64,000 nucleotides of DNA from NCBI GenBank assembly GCA_029224185.1, contig CM055211.1, positions 3,531,525 to 3,595,524 of the forward strand, given 5' to 3'. The number at the start of each line of letters is the position of its first letter. Positions within the stretch are counted from its first letter, which is position 1. Under the pieces are notes generated by a model that did no database searches, was not told the DNA's origin, and saw only the letters and a list, made by a program, of their open reading frames with translations. This document shows positions 1 to 9,479 of the stretch, piece by piece. This DNA comes from Karalla daura (Eukaryota > Chordata > Actinopteri > Chaetodontiformes > Leiognathidae). The translations under genes and the position numbers were made by a program.

Positions 1-256
1 TGGGAGTGTGTGCACATGAAGGCAGAGAGCAAAATCAGGTGATTTAGCAAACAGAAGAAGCGATATTTTCATTTTGTTTTCTGCAAACAGATGCGCATAT
101 TCCTGCCGGGCCCAGATGTTTCCCCCAAGAGGTGAAGGTTGATCGTCGGTGCAGACGTGGCGACCGGACCCAAAGCTTCTTCAGTTTCAAAAGGATCACG
201 ATGGAAAGCAAAAAGAAAAAAGGAAAAGATTCACAGCTAGACCTCAGGTGCCGCCC

Positions 257-275
257 GTGACCTCGCAGAGGTCAC
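257..275. promoter_or_regulatory. everted AGGTCA half-sites with 5-bp spacer (ER5-like)
   Basis: The sequence reads GTGACCT-CGCAG-AGGTCAC, a perfect 7-bp inverted arrangement of the nuclear-receptor half-site AGGTCA. Whether any receptor binds is unknown. Confidence 0.4.
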
Positions 276-307
276 GCAAACCCCTGGGCTTCTCCAGCGG
301 GCCAATC

Positions 308-395
308 AGAGGAAACCTCTTGGATGAGGCGAAACATCTCGGAAGAATTTACAAGTCCGGTTGCCATGACTACAGCTCCTCGGATGGTTTCCTCA
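308..395 (+). repeat. decayed interspersed-repeat module, copy 1
   Basis: The segment containing CCTCTTGGATGAGG and GAAACATCT, then GGTTGCCA, aligns by eye with 48311-48400 in the same order and spacing over about 58 bp. Similar wording recurs widely in fish DNA as I recall it, so I treat it as an old interspersed repeat. It overlaps an open frame (149-487) that shows no domain. Confidence 0.5.
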
Positions 396-464
396 TCCGA
401 TTCAATCTGCAGTGTAAGAATCAAAATAAAGTAAAAAAAACAAAAAAAAAACAGGGAAAGACTG

Positions 465-2009
465 TGTCAGAGTTCAAGGTTGTTTAATTCCAAACGTTAA
501 TATATTTGTCTTCTAATTCATAGTGAACTATTCATCCAGCTTCGACACTCCTACGCGTCACCCCCCACATCCTCAGACGTCTACAGACCTGCACAGCCCT
601 AGAGGAGGTGGCACATCGACAATGCTTTCTCAAAATAAATACTTATTTTTTTTCATTATAAAATAATAAAACCTTCAAATAAATATAGATTTTTGTGTTT
701 TTTTTTTAAACTTTACACTACGCAATGTTGGAATTAGAAAATAAATTTCTCATATAAGGTCACTGTACAATTTTACAGGTAGAAGGGATAAGACTTTTTC
801 CTTTTGTAAATGACACAAAATGATTGACATACATTCCAGTGAATGTACACACGTCGTGTGAGTGAAGCTGATTCATAGAAACGTGGATTCATCAAGGTGC
901 CTGCCGCGCGGCAGAGCAGAACTTTTGTTTTCTCTTTCACAGTTGAAGTATTATTATATGTACAAAAATAAAACATCTGTCAAGCTCATTTTATAATGTA
1001 CATACCCTTTTGCATTTACTACTTTACATACAGTTAGTAATAAGAGGAGGAGTCTGGTCTTAGCATATAAGTTGTATTAAATGTTAAAATAAGACGCTAT
1101 CCATTTGGACTCTGGGAGCGATGGCGAGGCATCGGGGCACTTGAGTGAGTGAGGGGGGGGATTATTTTCTCAGCACTAAACAGTAGTTGAATGCCTTCAT
1201 ACCTTTTCACAACGTGGAGCGCTTTGTTTTGGTTTACCTTTGAAGTGAGAGACTCATAATGCTCAGGCGTGCGACGACACCTCCCGTGCCTTCTTAATCG
1301 TGGAGAAATTTCCAGCAAAACTTTATGCGTCCCCTACCCCCCGCCAGATCTGAGGAGCACTAGAGCTGCAACAAGTGATCGATTAACGGCGTACTAAACG
1401 AGTAATTCTGTATAGAAAATTGACATATTTTGAAATCTGCACTGGATTACATATAAAAGTAACCCAATCAACACTGTCAATGGATAAAACATTCACTTCT
1501 AAAATCTCTATGGCTGCAAAATAAGGTGTTGGAGTATGCACTTTTTTGCACTCCACGGATGCACTTCTTTTCCAACATTTTGTGGATCAAACATTTGTTA
1601 AAACAACAGAACCGTTTGTTGCAGCCATTTGTTATTGGTTGTGGGAGATATTTTAAACTAATCTACGTAACTCTGTCCATTAGGAAAACCACAACTTTGA
1701 TCCTTGAGAATGGAATAATTGTAAGAAATTTACTCAAACTGTTTTCTCCTCAAGGTGTTGGGAGTTTGTCCTTTTTTTAACCATTTTAGCAGCATTTTCT
1801 GGACTTGTTTAACCCAGAACACTAACAAGAACCAACCACACGACCAATCACTTGTTGCAGCCCTACCAGGCACAAGGACTGAGATGGGAACCATTCCGGC
1901 ATTATGAGCTCTCTCATCAAACCGTTCAACTACTAGGGGAGGGAGGGTAGAGGAGGGGAGGGGGGGGCTTCTAACTGCAGTCTCTCCACCTTTTTTCACT
2001 GCCCCCCCC
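465..2009 (-). other. probable spry2 3' UTR, interrupted by a hAT-like element
   Basis: Downstream of the spry2 stop, the minus strand is AU-rich between about 1050 and 600. It carries ATTTA-type motifs, two UGUANAUA-like (Pumilio-type) words near 957-964, and an ACUGUGA word at 943-937 that matches the miR-27 seed. No AATAAA exists on the minus strand here. The best poly(A) signal is ATTAAA, read on the minus strand at 488-483 and followed by a T-rich stretch, giving a cleavage site near 465. Without the inserted element (1361-1865) this leaves roughly 1 kb, a believable length for spry2. The end point is inferred. Confidence 0.45.
1361..1865. mobile_element. non-autonomous hAT-like element (MITE)
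   Basis: Near-perfect terminal inverted repeats: the left end starts TAGAGCTGCAACAAGTGAT and the right end is the reverse complement of TAGGGCTGCAACAAGTGAT. The TAG(A/G)GCTGCAAC start is typical of fish hAT-type miniature elements. Flanking 8-mers are only partly alike, so the target duplication is decayed. There is no transposase frame inside. It sits in the probable spry2 3' UTR. Confidence 0.75.
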
Positions 2010-2933
2010 TCAACACCGACACCCGGGCCTGGCCACGCAGTCGTAGCAGCTCTGGCACGCGGCCACGCCCCCTCTGGCCGGGAGGTAGCACAGCAGGCAG
2101 GGGAAGAGCAGGGAGAGCAGCGACACGGTGGCCCATCGCACGCAGCAGTGCGGCTGCGAGCAGGAGAAGGGCTTGTCGGCGCACGTGTCCTCGTCGTCGC
2201 TGGAGCAGTGGTAGAACAGGCCCTTGACGCAGCACACGCACGTGCCGTACTCCACCGCGCTGTGCGCCGAGCACACGCAGCGCCGGCCGCACATCCAGCA
2301 GGAGGGCAGCGCCCGCGGCCGGCTGCACTCGGGGCAGCGGCAGCGCCCGCAGTCCGGGCACTTGTTGCGGCCGTGGACGCGTCCGCTTTTGGAGGAGCTC
2401 CCCGGCACGGCCGTGACGGCCCGGGGCTCCTCCTGGAGGGGCTTCAGCTCCTCGCTGCCGCGTTTGGGCTGCGTTCTGATTATCTGGCCGCCGCTCAGGA
2501 GCCGCCGGCCCGAGGAAGGGGAGCCGGGCTCGCCGGCTGGGAACTCCTCCTCCTCCTCCTCCTCCGAGGCACGGCCGGAGGAGGCGGGGGCATCGCTCCC
2601 TCCCTGGCACGTGGACGCCGGCAGGTTGCGGAGGTTGTTGGGCCGCTCCTCTGGGGTCTCGCCGGTCCTCGGGCTGTCGCTCTTCTGCTGCCTGTGCTCG
2701 GACGCCGGGGACCTCTGGGCCACGGCGGGGCCTTCCGAGTACTCATTGCTGCTTCCTGTTACCCGGATCTGGTCCAGAGACAGCACGGCAGGGGCCCGGG
2801 GTGCCTGCCCGTTGCTCAGGCCCGGATCTGGCAGCTCACCTTGCGCTGTCCCTGCGTCACGCGGCAAGTGGGCCGGTGACGGCGGCCGCCCGTGTCCCCC
2901 ACCATCGCTGTCGCTCTGACGTCTGGAATCCAT
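2010..2933 (-). CDS. spry2: Sprouty homolog 2 (RTK/FGF-Ras-ERK feedback inhibitor), divergent, C-terminally shortened
   Basis: Sprouty proteins are induced by receptor tyrosine kinase signalling and dampen Ras-ERK output at the membrane. The 307-residue frame shows the family layout. An N-terminal block has PRD..G..QGE.PDP as in SPRY2, then VLSLDQIR (50-57) and the NEYSEGP motif (63-69), whose Tyr65 matches the Cbl-binding tyrosine. A linker holds seven Glu (124-130), then RTQP (153-156) and a SPRY2-like ELKPL (162-166). The cysteine-rich domain (192-307) includes YGTCVCCVKGLFYHC. The start at 2933 is the family start; the frame stays open 56 codons further upstream, across the splice acceptor. 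All coding sequence is in one exon, as is usual for the family. Oddities: it stops right after RPGCRC without the usual basic tail, and two domain cysteines are Phe256 and Gly289. Another sprouty paralogue is possible, but the N-terminus and ELKPL favour spry2. Confidence 0.93.
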   Translation of the reverse strand: MDSRRQSDSDGGGHGRPPSPAHLPRDAGTAQGELPDPGLSNGQAPRAPAVLSLDQIRVTGSSNEYSEGPAVAQRSPASEHRQQKSDSPRTGETPEERPNNLRNLPASTCQGGSDAPASSGRASEEEEEEEFPAGEPGSPSSGRRLLSGGQIIRTQPKRGSEELKPLQEEPRAVTAVPGSSSKSGRVHGRNKCPDCGRCRCPECSRPRALPSCWMCGRRCVCSAHSAVEYGTCVCCVKGLFYHCSSDDEDTCADKPFSCSQPHCCVRWATVSLLSLLFPCLLCYLPARGGVAACQSCYDCVARPGCRC

Positions 2934-2981
2934 CTCGGGACTGAAGGGCCGCTCTGGCTGGCATTGGACACATCTGAAGTC
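2934..2981 (-). other. spry2: 5' UTR part of spry2 coding exon, with splice acceptor
   Basis: On the minus strand a pyrimidine-rich run ends in ...TTCCGCATGCAG, with AG at 2983-2982, so the exon begins at 2981, 48 nt before the ATG. Known SPRY genes splice a non-coding exon onto the single coding exon just ahead of the start codon, which this fits. The 48 nt are open in the spry2 frame. Confidence 0.6.
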
Positions 2982-3027
2982 CTGCATGCGGAAGGGAGAC
3001 AGTTTATAAGCAGAGTGGCGAGTGGCC

Positions 3028-3049
3028 ATGCAAATCGTAGCATGCAAAT
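3028..3049 (+). promoter_or_regulatory. two exact ATGCAAAT octamers
   Basis: ATGCAAAT occurs at 3028-3035 and 3042-3049 with 14-bp periodicity. This is the consensus for POU/OCT factors. The pair lies in the spry2 intron about 50 bp upstream of the acceptor. Confidence 0.4.
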
Positions 3050-3604
3050 CATAACTGATACCTGCACAAGCACTGTGATGGAAATGAAGCCGAACAAACA
3101 CAGTGCGGGGCAGACATGTTTGATTACAGGACTGATGGAATCAGGAGTGAGGGGGGCGACGCTTTTCCTGCTCTCTCTCTCTCTCTATGGCTTCAGCTGG
3201 GACTGCTCTGACAACACGCTTGTTTGCTTTCTGCTCCTGGCAGTTCAAGATACAAACTCAAGGTTTACGACTGTGAAAACCATGAAAAGTGTACCGAGCG
3301 CTGTGGACAGGAAGTCGATACCAAGAGCTTGTCTGCGAGGGCTGAAAGGGGTTAAAGAGGACCTAGTTTATCCTTGATTAGCTTACCTTTCTACATCACT
3401 TATCTTCGTGGCTCAGATAAGAAACTGGAACTATTCTGTATGTTGTTCAGAAGCCGTGTAAAACATTCACAGCTCCAGCTTATCAAATTGAAGATTTGGG
3501 TTACTTTTCTTTTCCATGCATGACAAAAATAACCATTGGGCATTGGATGACTAATTAGAAAAAAAAAGGTCCAAGAAACAATTTTGGATGAAGTCAGGAC
3601 CTTG

Positions 3605-3645
3605 AACTTTCTTGAAATTTCCCCACAGTGGGACGAATAAATGTT
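3605..3645 (+). repeat. LINE-like 3' tail remnant
   Basis: The wording TTTCCCCACAGTGGGACGAA followed directly by TAAATG is typical of the 3' ends of fish non-LTR elements, which read 'tttccc..tgggactaataaa'. Only the tail is present. Confidence 0.5.
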
Positions 3646-4689
3646 ACTAACTAATTTGTTTCAGCGTTGTTGGACGCTCTCCACCGACGTGTCAGCTTTC
3701 TACACTCTTGAAGGATCTACACTCCCTTTCACAGATGGACTGTGTGTGTGCTGGGGATCAAAGTTCAGGTTTTTTTCCAGTGGGTCTGCTGAGGGTACTT
3801 CACCAGGGGCTAATATGGGTCAAACAGATAACACAGACGTGGAAAGTGAAGTGTGTGTGAGAGAGAGAGGGGAGGAACATGGGAGCTTTTTTTTAAAACC
3901 GTATGTTTCTAACCTCCAACAAAAACCCTGCAGGCGCTCATGAGGTCTAATCTCACCGATTCAACGCGTGAAGAGAGCAAGCATTAGCATACTGCACTGT
4001 CACTCTGCATCAATCTAACATATTCAAATGTGCTGCCTTGTTTTCCCCAACAAATCACACCAAAGGAAGGAGACTGACAGTGGTGGCCTTAATTCTCCTT
4101 CCTCGTGGTAATTAGCTTTCAAATGCCACAACTTTGGGGTGGCGAGGCGCCCCCCCTCCCTTTCAATGACAATACAGGAAGGGCCTTTGTTTGTCGCATG
4201 ACAAATGGCCCGCAGCAACCTTCCCCATTCTAACACGGTTTACATTGTGACGCTTGAAAAGCAAGATGAGTGACAAGATAAAAAAACGAGAGAAAAGGGC
4301 GTGAAAAAAAAGGAGAAGTTTGGAGCATGAAAGAGGGGTCCATGTGAAGTGTGGGTGATGCGTTCGAGGGCTAGTGGTGGGTGTGGGAGAGTGGCCCTGG
4401 ACTCTTTATGAGCATGAATCTGGATTCTTTGATTAATGTCAATAAAGAAAGGCACGCACAACCGCATTTTACATTTTAACCTGAGGAAAGGACTGCAAAA
4501 CTCTTCTAGTTGGACTAACTCATACAAGGCCTGGAGCATGTAACTGCTGCTACTATTGAAAATATGTTTATATCAATTTTGCATATACTTGATATACTAC
4601 CCCGTTTTGATACATTCCATTGCACTAATACACCTACACCTATGTATTTTGCTCTCCTGAAATGATTACTTGTTTTCCACTCTTAAAAA

Positions 4690-4730
4690 GTGATCCATCT
4701 ATTTATCTGTCTATCATTTATCTATCTATC
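4690..4730. repeat. degenerate TATC/TGTC tetranucleotide tract
   Basis: Short imperfect run of ATCTATTTATCTGTCTATC type inside the spry2 intron. Confidence 0.7.
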
Positions 4731-5517
4731 CTCCCTTATGCTGTTGCTAAGCTACTGTAACTTGAATTTCTCTTATAGAAGTTTACTTACAAAGTCAATT
4801 TCTTAACTTTTTATTAATTCAAACTCCATGCCTCTTTGCTTCTCGCTTTCTTACGTGATCCTACAAGCCTAGCACTCAACATAGCGTGATTATCTTCTGC
4901 ATGCTGACTGTAAAAACAACACTTTCAGGCGCACTGTTACAGACACACGCACTTAAATATAAATAAAGCAATGTGGATCAGTGCGTGTGAGACGATTGCA
5001 AACGCACGAGTAAACAAACAGTAAATCTCAGTATTTGTGCATTAAGGTACATATGAATACGGCAAAAGGCCCAAAAAACAATGGTTAATTATTTACTATA
5101 ACGAATGTTAACTATTTAAAAGCTTTTTCTTTGCACTTTGTAACAGTCAAACACACACACTTGTGTAACTTGCTGTCAGTGACTATTTGGGTTGCAAATT
5201 ACTGCATGAGTAAATCTCGGTTGTTCGGGCTACAAAGTGACTGTACATGATTTCATTTTTGAGCAAACCCATGTGGACACTTCCTCTTGACTTTGACACC
5301 AGCGTGGAGCAACAATCAGCCCTAAAATACGCACTAGACAGATGAGAAATGAGCAGTTTAAAGCTGTGCTAAATCCACACAGCCCCCCCGATGCACAATA
5401 ACACAGTGTCAGAGCTGAGGCTTCAGATACACTTGACAAAAACAAGGCTAAAAGTTCACTTTAGTGCAGTTTAAAGAGACATCTCGCTTGTTGAGTGCTA
5501 CAAAAGACCGCACTTAC

Positions 5518-5840
5518 CGTGTTTTCCACACTTTAGCCTCCTTCTCGGTTAAATAAATCCACTCCGAGAGAGTTTAGTCCCCACAGCGGTGCACTCAGTC
5601 TGGAGAGCCGTCGGTAAAATCCATTGAGAAACTTTCCAAACCATTTTTCTTCTACCTCCACAAACACGCAGCTCTACGAGGTATATCCCATGGTTTTGTT
5701 TTGTTGCTTTGTTTCTTTTTTTTTTTGCTGTTGTTGTTGTTGCGTTAAAACAAAACTCGATCACGTCCGAGGTGCGAGCTGCAGCTTCTCGTCTCTTTGC
5801 AACAATGTGGCCGAGAAGCGCAAGAAAGAGGAGAAAAGTC
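5518..5840 (-). other. spry2: putative non-coding first exon of spry2
   Basis: The minus strand reads ACACG then GTAAGTGC, a near-consensus splice donor, so the exon's 3' end is 5518. The upstream sequence contains a T-run and GTT repeats on the plus strand and no convincing long frame on the minus strand, as expected for a 5' UTR. The 5' limit is a guess: an ATAAAA word at 5865-5860 (minus) would place a start near 5835. Confidence 0.45.
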
Positions 5841-5946
5841 TCCACAAGTTAATTCGCTGTTTTATCCGCACTGGGGTTTGCAGCCACTTTTTTCTCGCGT
5901 GTGTGTGCGCGCCTGAGAGTGTGCGTGTGTGCGAGAGTGTGCGCAA

Positions 5947-5979
<33 letters not shown>

Positions 5980-6200
5980 TTTCTTTTTCCCGGAGGGGAG
6001 GTCGGGATTTGGGCTGTAAATGGCGTCAAGCTGCAGAACAGAGAGCTTGTTGTTGCAGCGGATATCTCGCATCCGGTGCCCGGCCATAGGCGCACCAGGC
6101 CGGGGGACGGTCCAGGGGACCCCTACAGGGGCCCCAGCCTCCCCCCTCCCTCCCCCCGCACACACACGGGGAGTGGCCTATGGATGGTTCCTCCCTCTCA
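5841..6200 (-). promoter_or_regulatory. probable spry2 promoter region
   Basis: This CpG-containing block lies just upstream of the inferred first exon. It has a TATA-like ATAAAA (minus 5865-5860), a long alternating GT/GC tract (5898-5978) and C-rich sequence at 6100-6175. Promoter identity rests on position and composition only. Confidence 0.35.
5898..5978. repeat. GT/GC-rich dinucleotide tract
   Basis: Imperfect GT repeat with GC and GA interruptions, placed at the probable spry2 promoter. Alternating purine-pyrimidine sequence of this kind can adopt Z-DNA. Confidence 0.85.
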
Positions 6201-6235
6201 AACTCGGGCATTATTATGATAAATTATTAAATTGA

Positions 6236-8183
6236 TTTGACTTTACTCGTGCTATTCATGAGCGCACATGGCTGCAAGTTTCACTTTAAGTATGGCTAAA
6301 TGATGAGGTTTACTTTAGACCTCTTAGGAAAGTTGTTCTTGTACTTTACTTTAGTTATTTATCGCTTTCTTCATGATACTCATCTGACAGATGAAAGTTT
6401 CATGTGTTTAACACATGATTATTGATAACATGTTTTAGATCAAACAGTTAGAATCATAAAATATACATGATGCATCTGACTCTGCAAAACATTAACTTTG
6501 AGCAACTTCTGACCCACTTTTAACTTAAAAAGTTTAGATTTAGGGCATTTGTGTTATTGAACTTGATATTAGATTCTGATTATTTCACTTTGTTTTGGTT
6601 TTATGGTCAAAATATCTTGATATAGTGGAATCAAAGAAACAAATCAGCATAAAATGTATAGTACACAGACCTCAAAACTGCACTACTTCTCAAATGGCCT
6701 TGAGGCACTTTGCCTCAGACTTACCCTGCAGTGTGTTAATCAAAATGAACATCCCAGAACACTTTGAAGCTGCTGCAGCGCCAAGTTTAAAAGCTATCCA
6801 TTAGGACTGATACAACTAATTAATGGCCAATACAGTTTCCCCCATAAATTGCGAATAACAGTGGAGCAGCATCCCCTTGTGGACTACTCTTAACACTGCA
6901 GGATCCACTCAATGGAAGCACTGCAAACTAATAATCTGGATCAAATGACTGATTGTCAGAGTGTCTGCTTTCTGCCAAGCACACTTTTCTCCAGATGGAG
7001 GTGAGGAACAAATGTGGATGAACACAAATGAGGCAAAGTGGTGTGAGAGACCTGAGAAACTGCGAATCGCTGAGTCTGATTTGATGCACTCTGCTATGAA
7101 GTCAAGGCACGCACATCAAAGGAAAAACACATCGGGTTGCAAACACAATCTTACAAAACCTCTCCCTAAAAAATAATAAAAAGGCCAGTTAGCCTGAGTT
7201 CAGCCAGCCTCGGCCACAGACCAAAGGAAGAGACCTCTCACGAGAAACAAAAACAGCTTGGAAACCTGCACCCCCGTCCAATCACCCCCATCCCCTGCTT
7301 TCTATTCCTTTCTTGTATTTCAGTAATAGCGAGATCGATCCTAGACAGACTAATTATGAAGTTGTGAGCATCACGGCACTAAGAAAAGTCTTTTTAATCA
7401 ACTCAGACGATGACTTGGCAAATTAACTTCCCTCTTCCTTTGACCAATTTATCTCCCTTTGTTTCCCCTTGTCTCCTGCTGCTGCTCATTCAAGTTTAAA
7501 GCCTTGTTTATGGTATTTAAAATAATTCTATTTATGCAGCTGGGACATAAAAGTGAAAAATTGCCGCGCGTATAAATACCAATATGGAATAACTCTGGCA
7601 TTTGTTTGATGCCAAATCTCTGCTGATGCTGAGAGTCACTCTGCCACAACGACAACCATCCAGTTGCTGAATCACTTTCCCTCATGATGATGCTCCAGGG
7701 GGGGGAAAAAAATCAGCATCCTCATCAGACTGGTGGCTCTCAGTCTCCTTGTGTGGAGGACACGAGAGCACTACAAGTCTGGTGCGGACTGCACCGCTGT
7801 TGAACAGCACAAACCCTTTGTGTTGTTGAGGAAAAAGGATCCCCCGATGGTCAAGCTGCTCTCGGTTTACCCACGTAGGCTTTTACACTGATTAAAGCTC
7901 TCTGGACTCAGGGTACAGCGTGTGCTTTGATCGACACTGCCTCAATCGTCTGGTCATTTCTGCAACAGGCGCCGCTTATCATTATGAATCAGCCGAGGTC
8001 CTGCTTTGACAAGATGCCACTGGCCGTCATAACACCGCTTATAGAGCTGGAGAGCCTGGAGTAGACGAGGTCAATATACGTGATTATCTCCGCTACCTCG
8101 GTCGGAGCAAGAAATGATCAGGCAGCAAAAGAGTGGACGGCACAGATCAGGATCGGCACGGCCTAGAAGTTACGCATCTCCAG
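6236..8183. other. AT-rich non-genic stretch upstream of spry2
   Basis: Mostly AT-rich with many stops in all frames. The longest frames (6595-6804, 6961-7176, 7449-7685) have no domain, signal or splice support. I see no clear repeat. It may hold proximal regulatory sequence for spry2, which is inference from position. Confidence 0.5.
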
Positions 8184-8197
8184 TGTGACATGTCACA
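8184..8197. promoter_or_regulatory. 14-bp perfect palindrome TGTGACATGTCACA
   Basis: Exact self-complementary site directly preceding a segment that looks like conserved non-coding DNA. It may be a dimeric factor site; no factor is assigned. Confidence 0.3.
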
Positions 8198-9180
8198 GCC
8201 CTAAAATGAATGTCAAAAATGTGGAGTATTATCTGCGAGAGCGCCTGATGCTTCCCTGTGGTTGATTTACTCGCCTCGGCAATTTACCTCCCGGATTTTC
8301 ATGTAAACAAGTTTCATTTGGTGGGCTTTTCACCGCTGATGAGCTACGCAGCCGTGCATATGAAGTGCGCCTGAAGGGCAAAGATTTCGTATTACCCCCC
8401 CCCGCCCTCCGCATTTCGCACCTTGCTGATTATGTGAGCGGCTCTCTCCGAGGAGATCTCGGCTCGAGTGGACGGTGGCCCCTCGTTCATCCACGGCGCT
8501 CACCTCCAATCACAATTGTGTCGCCTTCAGGGCCAGATGCAATCAAGACCCGCAGCGGCTGAACTAAGAGAGACACCGACGACTATCAAATTAAACATCT
8601 TTTATTCACGGAATAAATTCCGGGGAGTGTGATGAGTGTCAGCGGGAGAAAAGTGGAAGCACTATCCGCCGCTTGCTAAATGAATGGCTTGCTGGCAGAC
8701 AATAATGTTGCCTCACCTGTCTTGTCACCAGAAAAATATTGCCATCCACCTTGACAATGGAAGACCACTTAATTGAATTTAGCTCACACTCCGGCATCGC
8801 AGACCCGGCCTTGGACCCCCGACCATCTCTCAGGCTGCTGAAATTGAGCATGATAATTGTCCATTTACTGTGCACCCGGCAAGGTCTGAAAATTGAGTAT
8901 CTAATGACTGTTGAGTTACAGCAATTTCCAAAAGTTTTTCTTCTCGTCCTTCGCCACAAGCGATGGCCTCTATTTCTCCCTCACAGAGTACCCGACCAAC
9001 GAGCAGCCCCCTCCCCTCCCCTCCCCGCTGCGCCCGGCAATATGCCCCCACGTGTTAGAACAAAAGAGAACATTGGAATGAAAAACCTGAGCCCCCCCGA
9101 TGCTTTAGGAGATGAACTGTGTCTGGATTGTCACGCAGACGCCGCAAACTGTTTGAAATAGCTTTGTAAAAAGAAGTAAA
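8198..9180. promoter_or_regulatory. candidate conserved non-coding element cluster
   Basis: Repeat-free mixture of AT-rich cores and E-boxes. The part at 8630-8960 is rich in ATAATTG, TTAATTG and CACCTG words, has no low-complexity tracts, and is flanked by short homopolymers. This is the usual look of vertebrate developmental enhancers. Conservation cannot be seen from one genome. Confidence 0.3.
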
Positions 9181-9479
9181 AGAAAAAAAAGAAAAAGAAA
9201 GGGGCCGGGTCCCAAAGTCCATCACCTGCAGAGTGGAGATCCAGCTGCTATGGCGCTGTGATGTGACACAGAAAAGTCCCTCCTACAGGCCGCCGTTGCT
9301 ATGTTTGGCAGAGCATCTTTTGCCAACAACAAAATCAATTTTGACTCATTCGAAAAGGGGTGGAGCTAAGCCCGTAATGTATTGGCTGACTAGCCAGAGG
9401 GAGGACCGAAATGCAGACAGAGGGGCTGAGGCGGTTCACGATGTGAGAGTAAGCGGGAGTTAACAAAAACCTCTAAACG

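Larger units (their letters stand above)
2982..5517 (-). other. putative spry2 intron 1
   Basis: The intron is bounded by a GTAAGT donor (minus, 5517-5512) and the acceptor at 2983-2982. It holds two exact octamers (3028-3035 and 3042-3049), a decayed LINE-like tail (3605-3645), a loose TATC tract (4690-4730) and AT-rich sequence. I see no coding exon. The plus-strand frames in it (for example 2892-3377) have no recognisable domain. Confidence 0.5.

Noticed and set aside
149..487. 112-codon plus-strand frame at the left edge
   Set aside because: Starts at GTG, ends in a Lys-rich low-complexity stretch and overlaps an interspersed-repeat module. I see no domain and no secure splice sites.
1730..2610. 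Minus-strand frames of 89 and 204 codons
   Set aside because: One is a shifted frame through spry2 and the other falls in the 3' UTR and MITE. I checked whether they restore the missing Sprouty tail and they do not.
2148..2919. Plus-strand open frames of 231-243 codons
   Set aside because: They lie opposite the GC-rich spry2 coding exon and are explained by its codon composition; no domain.
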